Of a DNA stretch of 64,000 nt, positions 1-12,253 are shown in pieces. The notes below the pieces were generated by a model. That model made no database searches. It saw only the letters and a program-made list of their open reading frames with translations, and was not told the origin of the DNA. The stretch covers positions 148,720 through 212,719 of the forward strand of contig JALNQF010000062.1 in assembly GCA_028456385.1 (NCBI GenBank), in the 5' to 3' direction. The DNA is from Ophiosphaerella korrae. Lineage: Eukaryota > Ascomycota > Dothideomycetes > Pleosporales > Phaeosphaeriaceae. Numbering within the stretch: position 1 is the stretch's first letter; the number at the start of each line of letters is the position of its first letter. Made by a program: the position numbers and the translations under genes.

Positions 1-1961
1 AACATGGCCAATGAGCATTTTCTAGGGCCGGTTGTGCATTGTAGTTCGACATTGCAGCTAACGCTTCTAGTGTTTCTCCATGATTACTCCACGTGTGAGT
101 GGCGGCCATCGTAGAGTTAGGGCCCCTAGACAGCGACATTTCAAACATAAAACTGATAAATTCAAAGGAGATGGTCTTACTCACCCAAACCTGCTCTCCT
201 AGTCGACTAGATGTGCAGTACGTAGTCTCTCAGAATCAGAATAACACTCTTCGGCAGGTATTCCAGACCAAGACTCTCACCGTTGCGGGGAGTAGTAGTG
301 TTCACCGAAAGAAGAGCCCACTCCAGAGTCTTGACAGTCTTGTCGCAAGAGAAGCGACAGGCGAGAAATCCATGGCAAGCCACAAAACCTTGGAAGTGCA
401 TGCGCCCCGAGTTTTAAACACAGCGAACAAAGACAAGCGTTGCTACTTACAGACAATCGGTGCCTGCTTCGGGGTGGATCCCTGAAGCGTACGATGACAT
501 TCTACCAGTTGCAACAGTAAGCGCTGTTGGTCTTAGCATTGGTTGATGAATGAAGTTCACGCCACAAAGATGCATCCTGACGCCCGCGGATTTGTAGATG
601 TGCTATTTGCCAAGAGATCTAGATTCCGCCTGCACTCTTGAGCCCTACGGCGGGGTTGTTGAATCCAATCGTCGGATGGGCGCACCTCAATCGATCGATA
701 CTGCGAGATTTGATGAGCTCCACTCTGCACATACTTAGTTCTACATGACAGTTTTCCAGGCCTCCAATTTGTTGTGACATTCGCAATCTTTTCAGAAAAG
801 TGTAAATACGATTCAAAATGACAGTCGCGTGGGCCAAGAACGGCCGAGGTGGCATCCAAGACCACGAGGCAATCAAGTCCATGTTTAGTATCCAGTCGGC
901 AGCTTGTCGGCAGCTTGGGAGACGATAGTGGATACTTGAGCGTCCTGGTGCGTGCACCTGGCTGAATGGCCACGTGGAGGCGTAGTTACAAGCATGGAGG
1001 CGGGTAACAAGCGGGATCCCAAGCACCCGCATCCAATGCAATCCTGGAAATCTGGGACTTGGCCCCCTTCGTCTCGAACCTCCGAATCCACTTTTGAATA
1101 GAAACTGGATGCTTGCTAGGTAGTCGAGTGGGGCCACAGAGTAATGCCGGAATGCTCGACCGTAGCTAGGCCAAGATGAAGGAACTGGCCAAGATAAACT
1201 ATCAGGCAAACACACCGGCTTGGCCGTCAGTGAAAGACATTGTTAGGCGGGAAAACTGGACGGGAGATGTCGGAGGAATGCACTACCCTATATTCAGCCC
1301 CAGTCGTCTCGTGCGCGGTCCGCCTCAACAGTCTATCATCCTGGATCAGCGTTAGTTCTACTTGTGGCCTCCAATCATCGGCATCGGACGCTAGTTTGTT
1401 GTCGGTGTGTAATGTTTGTGCAAGTTGAGGGATTTTGTGATCGAAGAAAAACCGGGACTGGAGATGCCTCAACAAGCGAGTAGTACATGGTGACGCACCA
1501 TGAAGAGTGATAATCTACTCGGCCCAGGATACACTGCCTGGGGAGGCGCTCGTGCGTACCCCATGGGGTGCTGTGGGGAGCAGAATCTGATCAGCAGGTT
1601 GGGCGAATCCACGCACCGGTCATGGTAGGGGGTTGAGTGTGTTTGACAACTGTCGGTACCATCTTGTCGGAGAGGTTATCAAACATTAGGTCAAATCTTG
1701 CGAATCGGTCGAAGTGTGGTATGAAGATGATGGTGCTGTGGATTGTGTGGGTATTATATGCTATCAAATAACCATGGCGGATAACGTATCCGGGAGACGC
1801 TTCACTGACACAACAGTCCCGACATAGCCGTTTGGGAACCACCCCTTGCCTTACAACAGTGATCCGTACTGAGTCTTTCCAGTTCATGGTCGACACAGAA
1901 CCTGAGACTATGATAGCGTACTCATGTACAGACGCATACTTCTTGCGACTCCGCCCGGATC
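1..1961. other. Left-edge stretch, no supported gene
   Basis: I see no recognisable protein domain, RNA gene or clean repeat here. Several 60-200 codon open frames overlap one another on both strands without a convincing start, splice pattern or composition. The best of them, minus strand 1591-1887 (ATG at 1887, about 98 codons), resembles nothing I know. The final 100 bp or so probably holds the 3' untranslated region of the HET gene that ends at 1962. Confidence 0.5.
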
Positions 1962-4900
1962 TCAGCAGAGCTTGTACTTCGTCACTTCTCTCCTAGGGCT
2001 CCCATCATGGACTACTCCCTCAAACTGCCTGACCGCTTCACCATGCATATAACCATCGATATAGATATCGCCAACGTAACGATACTCGTCCTGTCGGCCC
2101 TCCGGACGAAGCAAAATTGGCGTCGCACATCCAAACGGAACAACGACTAGATCACCCATCCTCATAAACCCAGAACCCATACCTAGCAATCCTTGTTCAG
2201 TAATGCAGAAGTTTCGACCCATCATCCGATTACCAAAGTTCTCTTGCAGGAACATTCGTCGTTCTTCTGGCACAACCATTCCCGTGGTGTCAGCATAATA
2301 TCGCAGGTCGGCATCTATGGGAAGGCGTGGCAACTTTTCAAGGATTAGGGAAGAGAAGACATGATAGCATACGTAATGCCATGGTTGTCGCTGGTTTTGT
2401 TCATTTGGAACCTGACCAAGACATAGTGTGCGGCAGAAAGCCTTATGGAACGGGTTGCCAGCGTCGCCTTCTTCAATATTCAGCACGTGTAAGAGTGTTG
2501 CACGCCAGTGCATAAATGCGGTAAGGTAGTCTTGTGCTGCACAGAAGGTACCAACAGCGATTCCTGTCGCTTTGATGGTGTCCAGCTTGATAGCGGATAC
2601 TTCAAGCTTCCGTCTATGGTCGTGGAATCGATACTGGGCTTGTGTTGGGCCGTGTTGACCCCTCGAAGCATCGAAGCCATGTGTACTTCCCAGGCCAGAC
2701 ACTTCGGGGACATGGGACCCTGAAACACATAGACGCGGTTAGTTAGGTCGCATCTAACTTTTGAATATATAGATACGTACAGTCTGGACACCAACTGGGA
2801 AGTCCTGTAGAGTTAACATGAGGGGGGAAATGTATCGCCTCGCGTATGACATCTAATTGGTCGGTTGTGGATACGATATGATCAACAACGTCCGTGTACA
2901 CAGTTTTTATAGATTGACTGTAGTCCACAGGAAAGTCCCGCTGCGTGGCCTCTGGAAGCAATCCTAGGATGCCGAAAACTTTATCGCGTGGGTTTTCACT
3001 GAGCTTCTTCCTACATGTACGCATTAGCTGTAATAGGGACTGGTTTCCAAGTTGCAGGAGTTCACTGCTATCTGGAAAGCTGGATGGTCCCTGACGAATG
3101 TGAGGATCGCTATCTCTGTCCCAAAAAGCGTTTGCGGCTATTTGGTAAATTTGCCACGGAAAAATATAGTCGCCACAGTACACCATCTTATCTTGAGCCA
3201 AAAGAACTTCTTGCACAACCTAAATTGTTGGGTCACGGTATTAGTACCCGATTCGCAGGGAAATATAAACTGAGTTACTCACCCATAATCGTTTCCAGTA
3301 ATCCCTTTTAAAAAGAGCAAAGAGTGCGGCGGAATCTGCATGTTTACGAACAGACCTTATACGCTGCGGAGAAACCTGATGATTTGCTACTTGCTGAAGT
3401 AACTGCATCGCCAGCGCATTTTCATCAGCTGCAGGTCCTAGCCAAATAGCGACAGATATGGCTCGACTATAGATGTGGCCCATCAAACGAACTTGTGCTG
3501 CCCTCTCGTCTTTGTTTTGTTGGTCAATACACAGAGCATCAACCCAAACCAGCATTTCTTCCTTCTTTTGGCGAACCGCCTCGAGTGCATCATGAAGATT
3601 AGCAGCAACGGGAATCACAGCGCCTTCCAAAACAAGTGGCTTTGTGTCAAGACCATCTCCCCACACATACTAAAAGTAGTACTGATATTAGTGAAGTTTG
3701 ATATGCAACATGGGTTACCGGTGCTTCTTACGGAGATTGCAGTGTAGTCCGGTGCATCGTCGAGCGACCTGTGCAATATTTCGCACTTCAATTTAGACAT
3801 TGTTTCAGGCAAGATCCTGACAAGCCTGAACTCCATATCCCTCAATGCTAGGTACTGGTAGATCTTGGGACCAAGTATTCCTGAGCCAGACAGTGAGGGA
3901 GAAGGCAGACGTAGGGCTACCGAAGAGTTTGCGAACCGTGAGTCCAACCTAATTCGTTCTGTGGAGATTCCGGTTTCAGATCTAGAGTCACCTGGAGCAA
4001 CAATATAGGCCGTCGATTGAGAAGGTTTGTGAAGATATGGCACATTGATCGTAGAACTACCGGCCGTCGAAGGTAAAGGGGTGATATTAGTAGATATCTC
4101 ATCATGCAATGACGTGGTTGCAACAGATTCACTACTGATATGCTTCACGGATTCTCGAAAGAGACTTTGGCCTTTCGTTGCCGTCATTATGATAGGTGAA
4201 CCTGTATTTTGCCTTGGAAGTTCCATGGATGGTGGTTGTTGAACCGGCGTAGACTTTTCGGTATAAGGGGGTTCTTGTTGCTGATGAATGGGTGTGAGTT
4301 GACCTTGTATCCACCCACCCGCACGTAGGCGCGTTAGCTCTGGAGGTAGATATTGACCAATATCCATAGGAGTATCTGAGTGCGGGTCTCCATACTCTCC
4401 ATGCCCTACGCTAATGGCTGGCAATTCATACACCGTAGGAACTGGTTGGTAATCAGGTGTAGAATCATCAAAGAAAAGTTCTCTATCGATTTGAGGCAGG
4501 GCGCGCGGCACGGGTGGTGGTGGTCGTCCTGGCACTGGTATGATCCGTGCTTTTATGGGCTGACTAGGTGCGGTGCCCTCCAGGCGATGGTCTCCATATA
4601 GTTCACCAGCAGATTGCTCTGATGATTTCTTACTCGGGAGATTCAAAGGAGGTTGCTTGTCAGATATCTCATCAGTTTGTTTTATCTGGCCAGAGTAGTT
4701 ATTTGAAGGCCAAGGTGATAAACGAAGGGAATCATACTGAGGGTGCCGGTTTCCTTGATAGCCATTTCCGTTGCGGCTGTTGCCACCAGGCTCTATAAAA
4801 TGTTCACCATATCCAAAAGCCGTTGATCCACTCGAAATAGAGTCAGACAATGTCCGTCGATGGCTGTCCACTGGATTTTTTTTATGTAATTTTGTTTGAG

Positions 4901-5012
4901 AATTCTGATTTTGTTTATGTATCATTTGAGTATTCTGTCCGTCAACATGTGTGGACTGTCCATCAGGCTGGCCCCCAGCGCCGAACATCTTGGAGAGACG
5001 GAATGGCGCCAT
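1962..5012 (-). CDS. HET-domain (heterokaryon incompatibility) protein with long disordered N-terminus
   Basis: Four exons on the minus strand: 5012-3732, 3669-3283, 3219-2781 and 2719-1962, giving about 954 aa. Every junction keeps frame and has GT/AG ends; the first intron joins DYTAIS to YVWGDG, the classic start of a HET domain. The HET block (YVWGDG near residue 428, then VDALCIDQ, IWLG, RLWVVQEV) is followed by the usual C-terminal GDLVVVPFGCATPILLR and GYMHGE motifs of this family. The ATG at 5012 is used; upstream in-frame codons lack an ATG. Residues 1 to about 380 are Ser/Pro/Gln/Asn-rich and look disordered, whereas most HET proteins begin close to the domain. HET proteins act in allorecognition and programmed cell death; the specific partner is unknown. 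A second HET gene lies at 22.4-24.4 kb. Confidence 0.9.
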
Positions 5013-5679
5013 TGTGAGCAGCAACAAAGGGTAGAAGGCTAACAATCGACTGTTCTCTATGGGAGTAGGATGTGAAATTGAGGCAACGAAGGATGAGAAT
5101 TGTTGCCTTGGTGGGGTTCGTAAGTTAATGGCTGAGCTGACATGTTCAGCTCGTCAAGTGTGACAGGGATGCTATTGGTTAGCGCACTGCTATGCATATA
5201 AACCTAAGATAATTAGGTTCAGCAAGAGAGAGGCTGAGTTGAAGTTGTTGGCATTATCAAAAGAACCCAAGAAAGAAAGTAAACAGTACATGATGGACAC
5301 CTACCCAACATAATTAAGATACGTTTTTCTGCACCGGGTTGCGCTTGGCATGCGAGGTCGTGGCAGATGATCCGAAGAGTACGACGAAAACAACGGTCAC
5401 CTATACCCACCGAGTGTCAGAGTAGTGCATAAAGCCAAAATGAACAATGTACCGCCTCGTGGTGACGGGTTGTATTGAATAGACGGCTCGCTCCATCATC
5501 CAGGTACTCTACACACTATGCACATCTGTAAAAGGGAAATATCCTGTGCGCGAATCGGAAAAGTCGTGAGCCGTGTGACTGATCTAGACGCATATGCTGC
5601 AAATACTGCCTAGGCCGAACACGGGAGTCGACACAGCGGCGAGCGAAAATACCATTTCTCGAGCCTTGACACAGGCCTC
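5013..5679. other. Intergenic, 5' side of HET gene and 3' side of VMA4
   Basis: About 670 bp that should contain the HET promoter and the V-ATPase E terminator region. No domain-bearing frame or repeat was seen. Confidence 0.5.
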
Positions 5680-6514
5680 TCAATCGCGGAACTTCCTGTT
5701 CTCGTTCTCGCCGAATAGTGTGACTCTGATGGATGGCAGAGCCTGGGTCTCGAGAAGTCTCAGGCGCTCTTCGAAGGTGTTGTTGATGTCGATTCTGCCA
5801 CCGGTACCGACAACGATGGCACCGCCAGCACTACGACATGTTAGCTGATCGCTATGAGTTCTCCAGGGTTCAAACTTACGCGCCCTCTGGCAACGGGTCG
5901 CTCTCATCAATGGTGATGGCGACTTCTTTGCTGACCTTGTCCTTGTATTCTGACTGTGCCTCGTCGATCGCCTTTTTTGTCGCGTCGTAGTCGGCTTTCC
6001 TGACCTTGACCTGGAGCTTGTCCTCATTAAGCGCATAGGCACCCTCGAGAATCAAGTTCTTCAAGATGTCCTGGTACTTCGTCTGGTCTTTGGTCACATC
6101 TCCAAGCTTCTTGTTTGCATCGTCGAACAGCTTGTTGAGCAGCTCCTGCCTAGCGCTCAGGATCCGTAACCGCGACTTGTTGGAGACGGTGGAGCGGGTG
6201 ATTTGCTGCGACATGGAGGCTTGCTTGAACTTCTTCTCGTAGGACGAGTCGATGTTGGCGGTCTCTTGGCGCACGAGCTTTGATTTCTCGATTGCGAATT
6301 CTTCGTCGGCCTTGAGGCGAATTTCGTTTGCCTTTTCCATTGCTTCCTGGCGGATGAAGGCGGTCATCTTCTTCAGCTCGCCGGCGACCTGCCACAGTGC
6401 GGGTGGTTAGTCGATGCTGCTATGCCGCCGTGTTGACGTAGTTTGGCGGGGAGCTGTGGAGGATGGGAGGTAAGAGCTTACCTGGTCGTCGGAGAGGGCG
6501 TGAACTTGCGACAT
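5680..6514 (-). CDS. VMA4: V-type proton ATPase subunit E
   Basis: Three exons on the minus strand: 6514-6482 (11 codons, MSQVHALSDDQ), 6388-5880 and 5830-5680, giving 230 aa, the normal length for this subunit. Introns have GTAAG donors, a CTAAC-type branch and CAG/TAG acceptors. The sequence VAGELKKMTAFIRQEAMEKA, the long charged coiled coil that follows, and the C-terminal GGAIVVGTGGRIDINNTF segment are hallmarks of subunit E. It forms part of the peripheral stalk (with subunit G) linking the V1 catalytic head to the membrane sector of the vacuolar proton pump, and so acts in vacuole and endosome acidification. Divergently oriented to the NIPA-like gene at 7291. Confidence 0.97.
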
Positions 6515-7290
6515 ATTGGCGGCCGTATATGTGCTTCCAGGATGTGGTGCGGTGCAGGTGTTTGGCAGTGATAATACAGACGCCAGTTGGAAGGGTAGAT
6601 AGACGATGGAGCTTGGAGTTGAGGTGCAAGGAAGCCCCCAGACCGCCCAGAGTGCTGATTGGCCAGCGCCCTCAGTCAGCCGGAAAAGGACCACTAGAGA
6701 GGCAGCAACCTGGCAAAACTGGCACCACCTGCAACCTTTTGTTGTGTGACTGTAGGCAAGGAAGGAGGGGTCTAAGGCTTGTCGCTATACAGTTCTATAA
6801 CACATTGTCGATTGTATTCACCTGGTGCCCGTGCTACGCGCCTCGCGACTCGACCTCACGTTTTGGGGCTAGACGTGCAGATGCATGTGGTTGGTATGCA
6901 ACCCAGCAGGCCAGCCAGGTCACACCTGACCGTCTTTCTGGCTCGCTGGTCAGGCCGTCTATATCTACCGTCCTGGTCGGCGCGTCTTCTTAATCTGCTG
7001 TTGGTGTCTCGTTGTCTTCATTCATTCCCGTATCACCGTCGTCAACGTCACCAGACTGGCGATCCCTGTCTTGCGCGTCTCGGCTGCGCTTCCCAAACCA
7101 TCCCGTGCCTCGATACATCACTCGCCGCAGTGTGTGACGTTTGAGACTGGCCACACGATAGACACGTCCACGCTGCCCAGCAACACCCCATACCACACCC
7201 TGCGTCTATCCTCATAAACACATCCACCAGCATGCGCTCGCAGTTTAGGTAGCACAGGCTCTTCGCAGCGACAGACTCGGCGCCCCAAGC
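6515..7290. promoter_or_regulatory. Divergent intergenic region between VMA4 and NIPA-like gene
   Basis: 776 bp between two start codons facing away from each other, so it must carry both promoters. The open frames inside it have no recognisable content. I could not identify a clear TATA element or repeat. Confidence 0.55.
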
Positions 7291-9071
7291 ATGGTGGAAC
7301 TGACGGCGAGCGCCAGCATTGCTGTAAGTTCTGCCCTCCTGCGCCCATTCTCCTCACAGCCGCTCGGATTGACGTGTACGCACAGCTTGGAGTAATCGTC
7401 GGCCTCGTTTCTACCAGCGTACAGAGCGTCGGCCTGACTCTGCAGCGCAAGTCGCATCTGCTCGAGGAAGAGAAGGAGGAAGACTATGACAGACGGCCAC
7501 CGTACAAGCGCCGGCGGTGGCAGCTGGGCATGTTCATGTTCGTTGTTGCCAATATCGTCGGCAGCACCATCCAGATCACCACCTTGCCGCTCCCCGTCCT
7601 ATCGACCCTCCAAGCCTCTGGGCTCGTCTTCAACTCAATATGCGCCTCGATAATCCTCAACGAACCCTTTACCCGCTACTCTCTGATTGGCACAGTGTTA
7701 GTTGCAATCGGTGCCCTTCTTATAGCTTTATTTGGTGCCATCGCAGAGCCCTCGCATACGCTGGACCAGCTTCTTATTCTTCTGGGACGCCCCCATTTTC
7801 TGGCTTGGATGTTCTCCACCCTCTTCATTGTTCTTCTTCTCATAATCGCAAATTGGCTTCTAAAGCACATATATCTCCGGACAACACCTCGAATACGTCT
7901 AACAAGGGGCATCATTTTTGGCTGCGTGAGCGGCATACTCTCAGCACATTCGCTCCTTATCGCAAAGAGTGCAGTTGAATTATTAGTCCGTACCATCGTC
8001 GATCGCCACAATCAGTTTAACCGCTGGCAGTCCTGGATGATCCTGATCGGCCTAGTGGCATTCGCCCTCACCCAGCTCTACTACATGCACCGTGGACTGA
8101 AGCTTTGCAGCACTAGTGTGCTCTACCCCCTGGTCTTCTGTGTTTACAATATTATTGCCATCATCGATGGCTTAATTTACTTTCACCAAAGCAGCCGCCT
8201 GTCAAATTTGCATGCAGGACTCATTGCGCTTGGAACCGTCATCCTTCTCGCAGGTGTGGTGTGCTTGAGTTGGCGGTTAGAGGACGCCGATGATGAACCC
8301 ACTTCCCCCGTAGCAAGTAAACATATGGGAAGGGTGCCAATGCCACAGACGGCACTGCAACCTGGCATCGGCCTGGTACATGGCCATCTCATCGATGAGC
8401 CGGAGGAACCGCTGGATATCGAAGAACAAGCACCAGGCCTTCATGGATCGATTACGGAGCAAGCCAAGCGCAAGTCCATCGATGAAAGAACGCCATTGCT
8501 ACAACGAGCACCTACTGGACCTGCCCTTACCATAACCACTCGACCGAAAAAGCGACCAACTCTAGAGACTCAGCAGAGTGCGGAAGGAGGCAGTCCTTCT
8601 CCACGAAGACCACCAAGAAGAAGACGAATGACCATCTCGGAGGAAACGGATGAAATCTGGGCCGAGTTAAATGACCGAGACTCACTCCCTTCACCTGCTA
8701 GGCGATCCGCCGATCTTGAGAGGAGACCGAGGTCTGGCACATTACCTGTACGGAGAAGGAATGCACAGTCTGCTTGGCTGAACCAAATGCGCAGACGCTC
8801 GTGGTTCGAAGGCTTAGGAACAGGCAACCAGCGAAGCAGAAGCGTATCGCAAGGCAAGAGACCTATCAACAGCTCTTCGGGTTTACTGGATCACCCTGAT
8901 CCAGTAGACGGAGATCATTCAGATGCAGACGATATAAATATTACAACTCAGAGGAGAGGGACTTGGGGTTTTGGACATCGAGGCAGCACGAGCCAAGATG
9001 CTCTAGGGGATTGGTTTAAACTGAAGTGGTGGCGGAAGCGATGGAGAGAAGGAGACGATGATGAACGATGA
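7291..9071 (+). CDS. NIPA-type (DUF803) magnesium transporter family protein
   Basis: Two exons, 7291-7323 (MVELTASASIA) and 7386-9071, 572 aa. The 62-bp intron has a GTAAGT donor and CACAG acceptor and keeps frame into LGVIVGLVSTSVQSVGLTLQ, the conserved first helix of the NIPA/DUF803 family. About nine hydrophobic helices fill residues 10 to 310, including IVGSTIQITTLPLPVLSTLQ and ASIILNEPFTRYSLIG, which match the DMT-like fold of Mg2+ transporters. The last 250 residues are a cytoplasmic tail rich in Arg, Pro and Ser (for example PPRRRRMTISEE), likely disordered and phosphorylated. Substrate is inferred from metazoan NIPA proteins; fungal members are poorly characterised. Divergent from VMA4. 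Confidence 0.92.
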
Positions 9072-9888
9072 TGAACAAGAAGAAAGATGAAACATAGATA
9101 CCACTAGCCTCAGATTATACCATTTGCACTATTTACAACAGTCTCGCGGCGAGGAGTGAATATATTGATCTGAACAACTGAGGAAGGAAGCTTCTTATGG
9201 GTCGTACCCTCTTTCCCACTTTCAGTTTACCAAGAGCCCCACTACTTCGTAGACACTTGCAAACCTGTGCACCATACTGGCCCGCCTATTCTTACAAATG
9301 CCCAGCACCCCACTAATCACCAACAAGCCCTACTCACAATAGGTAATTAATTCCAAGCGAATCCCTGTAGCCAACCAGGTCAGGGCTTGAACTACCTACC
9401 CCACTACTGCAGTTCCAAGCTCTATTGCTCCACCATCGTTGTTAAGATAGCTCGGTCATCATTCGTAAATGGTAATGTAGAAGTGTCCATACATGCTAGT
9501 TAGATCATAATCTAGAAATTGGCAGATGACACTAAATGCTACTTGCATGCCAAGTGGCTACGTTGGGTATACGAGTCCCGGCTGCGACGTGCATATCGTG
9601 CTTTACTGAGGAGGGAGGAAGGGAGGTGATTGAAGATACAAATTGCGTGTATAGATCTGAATAAATCGGTTGGCCGAGCATATTGGGGCAGGATAAGGCA
9701 GGGGCACCCGTCTACTATATAGGTTTCAGTCCTGCTTCCCCTCAACTTTTCCATCACTTAACAAGGCTAAAAACCTGAAACCTAAACTTGGAGAATACTG
9801 ACATTATGTATTGTACCCTCCCTCTCTCTCTCTCTCTCTATGAAGAAAACGATCTAATATTATCAACAGCTACACTATCACCGCTACC
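9072..9888. other. Intergenic with a CT-rich leader
   Basis: About 800 bp separating the NIPA-like gene from the cupin gene. A pyrimidine tract (CTCTCT...) at 9823-9840 sits about 50 bp upstream of the cupin ATG, typical of a fungal core promoter or 5' leader. Nothing else recognised. Confidence 0.45.
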
Positions 9889-10353
9889 ATGCCTGCCATG
9901 CAATACTTTGAGAAAGCCCAGTCATCATTCAAACCACCTCTCGTCGCTAATGAAAACGCCTTCCTTGGTGACATTGCCTCTTCGTAGGATCTGCACACAT
10001 ACATTCTATCATTGGCCCCACCTGATCTCCTGCTCAGCGAATCAACGTCCCCCGGAACACCAATATCAGGCGGCCTATATCGTCTTGAAAAGGGAACGCC
10101 ATTGGACTACATGTACTCGTACGATGAGATGAAAATCATTCTGGAGGGCCATTTTTGTAAGTTGATGATAACTTGCTTTTAGTCTAGTATGCTGATATGA
10201 CCGAATCTAGATATCAAGGACGAAACGGGCAAGGAGGTCAAGGCTGAGAAAGGCGACGTATTCCATTTTCCGAAATGGAGCAGGATCGTTTTCCGGACGG
10301 ATGATTATGGGTTGGCTTTTTTTGTGGGGCAGAGGAAGAAGGATACACTTTGA
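9889..10353 (+). CDS. Small single-domain cupin (EutQ-like RmlC fold)
   Basis: Three short exons, 9889-9983, 10038-10156 and 10211-10353, 118 aa. The first intron (54 bp, a multiple of three) begins with GT at 9984 and contains the in-frame TAG at 9985-9987, so an unspliced reading would look broken; splicing gives [15 protein letters not shown]. The second intron joins EGHF to [10 protein letters not shown]. The pattern [19 protein letters not shown], then [14 protein letters not shown] and a C-terminal FFVGQRK is that of the fungal ethanolamine-utilisation-like cupins. Such proteins are single beta-barrels with unassigned enzymatic role in fungi. The start at 9889 is followed by a second ATG at codon 4. 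Confidence 0.85.
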
Positions 10354-11001
10354 GATGTGTGTAGATATGGGTATTTACAGTTAGGGGTATTGACAGATGT
10401 GACGAAAAGCTTGCGGATAAGGCACGTCTATTGCAAAGTTCCCGCAAAATATTGTGTTTGTGGCGTTGGAATCTAATTGACCGTGTTTTCGAGTGCGTTG
10501 TCTGATGCATTCATAGGCTTGATATTAATAGTTACTAGACCGTCTTGGTCAGGTTGAAATAGGCCTGCAAGACGTCCGAGGATACCTTACTAGTAATACC
10601 TACGGAGTGATTATGAAGATTTGGTTACAAAAGGATAGAAATGTATTCAGCTCTCAGTCAACCGGAAACGTGGGATGTCAACCACTTGAGATATAGCAGT
10701 CAGAAGATACTCAAACTACATGGAGCCTTTTTTCAAGGTATTCACAAGTATAGCCAGAGTAATCTAGGATTCTTAGTGAAGTTATTTAATAGTATATAAT
10801 CTATTATATACATCTAGCATCAACGTAAGAAGAGTGATTTTCCTACCTTTCTAGTGTGTACCGAGAGTTCAGGTGCAGGTGCACACTACGACGGCGAAAC
10901 TCCGGGCCGCCTCAGCAGCTAGCCAGGAACCAGGGAGCTGAGGGAGCAGACGATCAACGCGACGTTGCGGTCCCACACGCTCACATCCAAACATCGCTAT
11001 A
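10354..11001. other. Intergenic between cupin and CHS5, carrying a repeat relic
   Basis: 650 bp. The middle holds a decayed repeat copy (listed separately). The last 140 bp is the CHS5 promoter and leader; no other feature is seen. Confidence 0.5.
10655..10860 (+). repeat. Dispersed repeat relic, copy A
   Basis: About 200 bp similar to copies at 12527-12745, 24588-24712 and 28565-28775, all in the same orientation. Shared landmarks in order: a CAACCG-type start, AGAAGATACTCAA, a TAGCCAGAGTAATC-like stretch, then TATATACATCTAGCAT. In one frame it still reads like RRYSNYMEPFFKV, matching the better preserved copy B where the segment follows an RNase-H-like DEAAK motif. AT-rich and full of stops, as expected for an old, mutated transposon end. 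Confidence 0.6.
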
Positions 11002-12253
11002 ATGCTCGTTTCTCTCACTGTCGGGAAGGTGGATGCCGGTGTCGCTGTTCTCTTGACTGAGGACAAACGCCTTGTAAGCGCCCATATATCCGCCAGGTTA
11101 ACGTATAACTGACCCCCCCACGCAGATCGAGTTCCCATCCATTCTTTTGCCTCCAGACATCTCATCTGGCAGCATAGTCGACATCGACGTTGCGCGCAAC
11201 CACAAGGCTGAATCAGACTCAGCCTCAGCGTTTTACGAACTCCAGTCTGAGATATTTCGCACTTTCGGCCAGCGCACTCCCTCAGCGCCCGTCATCCGCT
11301 GTCGAAATGCTACGCAAACCTCAGTGGTGCTCGAATGGGATCCGATAGACGTTGCCACAGCAGAACTACGAAGCCTCACGCTGTACCGCAATGGCAGCAA
11401 GGCAGGCACAATACCAAAGCCCAATGACGTACACAGCACAAAGTTGAGCGGCTTGGCTGTTGACACTGAGTACACATTCCACCTGGTCCTCAAGACGAGC
11501 GCGGGTACTTTTAGCAGCGACAAGCTTACTGTTCAAACGCACAAGATGACGGATCTGTCTGGTATTACCATAACGCCAGGCCACATGCCTGCCTCTCTCC
11601 GCGAATCGCTACAGAGATCTGTAGAGCGTATCGGCGCAAAGATTGCAGACAATGTTCGCATTGATACTACCCACTTTGTCTGCACAGACGGTAAAGGGCC
11701 AGCGTGGGAGAAGGCTGTCGAGAACAACATCCCTGTGGTTGTTCCAGACTGGGTTCTAGGGTGCGAGCGAGAGGGTCGCATCGTCGGTGTACGAGGTTAC
11801 TATCTCAATGCAGATCCCAGATTACGGAGCGTTGGCCCGGGAGTATCGCAACCACAGTCACAACAGCAGCAGCAACAACAACAACAGGTACGAAGTCCAG
11901 TGAATAGCCCGAGAACTGAGGTCACGCCTCCTACGCCCGAAAGACCTACCCATGATCGAGGCAATGACAGCGCACCTCCACCTCCACCTCCAAAGGATGA
12001 CATTAGTGAGAGAACCGAAAACTCCACACCAGAACCTAAATCACAAACCAACGAACAGAAGGTCAGAACGGAAGATCTCAAGCCAAAGACGGATAAGGAG
12101 AAGGACGAAGAGGACAGTGATGAAGAATCTGAGCCCGAAGCTACTGAAGCTAAGGCACTTGAGGCTGGCCTTCCGCGTAGAACAAAGCCAGGGCAACTGT
12201 CAGTTGAAGACGACGATGGAGACACAGGGAGCTTTCAGGAAGTCGCGCTTTAA
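11002..12253 (+). CDS. CHS5: Chs5-type exomer scaffold (FN3 + BRCT)
   Basis: Two exons, 11002-11073 (24 codons) and 11126-12253, 399 aa. The start MLVSLTVGKVDAGVAVLL runs across the intron into IEFPSILLPPDISSGSIVDI, the Chs5 N-terminal dimerisation segment. A fibronectin type III domain (about residues 75-165: APVIRCRNATQTSVVLEWD) is followed by a BRCT domain (about 166-262: GITITPGHMPASL and PDWVLGCEREGRIV). The tail has a polyglutamine run near residue 270 and an acidic Asp/Glu-rich region. In yeast Chs5 is the core of the exomer, which sorts chitin synthase Chs3 and other cargo from the trans-Golgi to the cell surface; the same role is inferred here. Flanked by two direct copies of a degenerate repeat. 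Confidence 0.93.

Noticed and set aside
99..1475. Overlapping open frames on both strands at the left edge
   Set aside because: They overlap each other, lack recognisable motifs and splice continuity, and look like chance frames in stop-poor DNA.
1591..1887. 98-codon minus-strand frame near the HET gene
   Set aside because: Composition is plausible but there is no known motif and no neighbouring exon; not enough to call a gene.
9985..9987. In-frame TAG that would make the cupin a pseudogene
   Set aside because: It lies at the start of a 54-bp intron (GTAGGA donor, TGCTCAG acceptor); splicing gives an intact, family-like protein.
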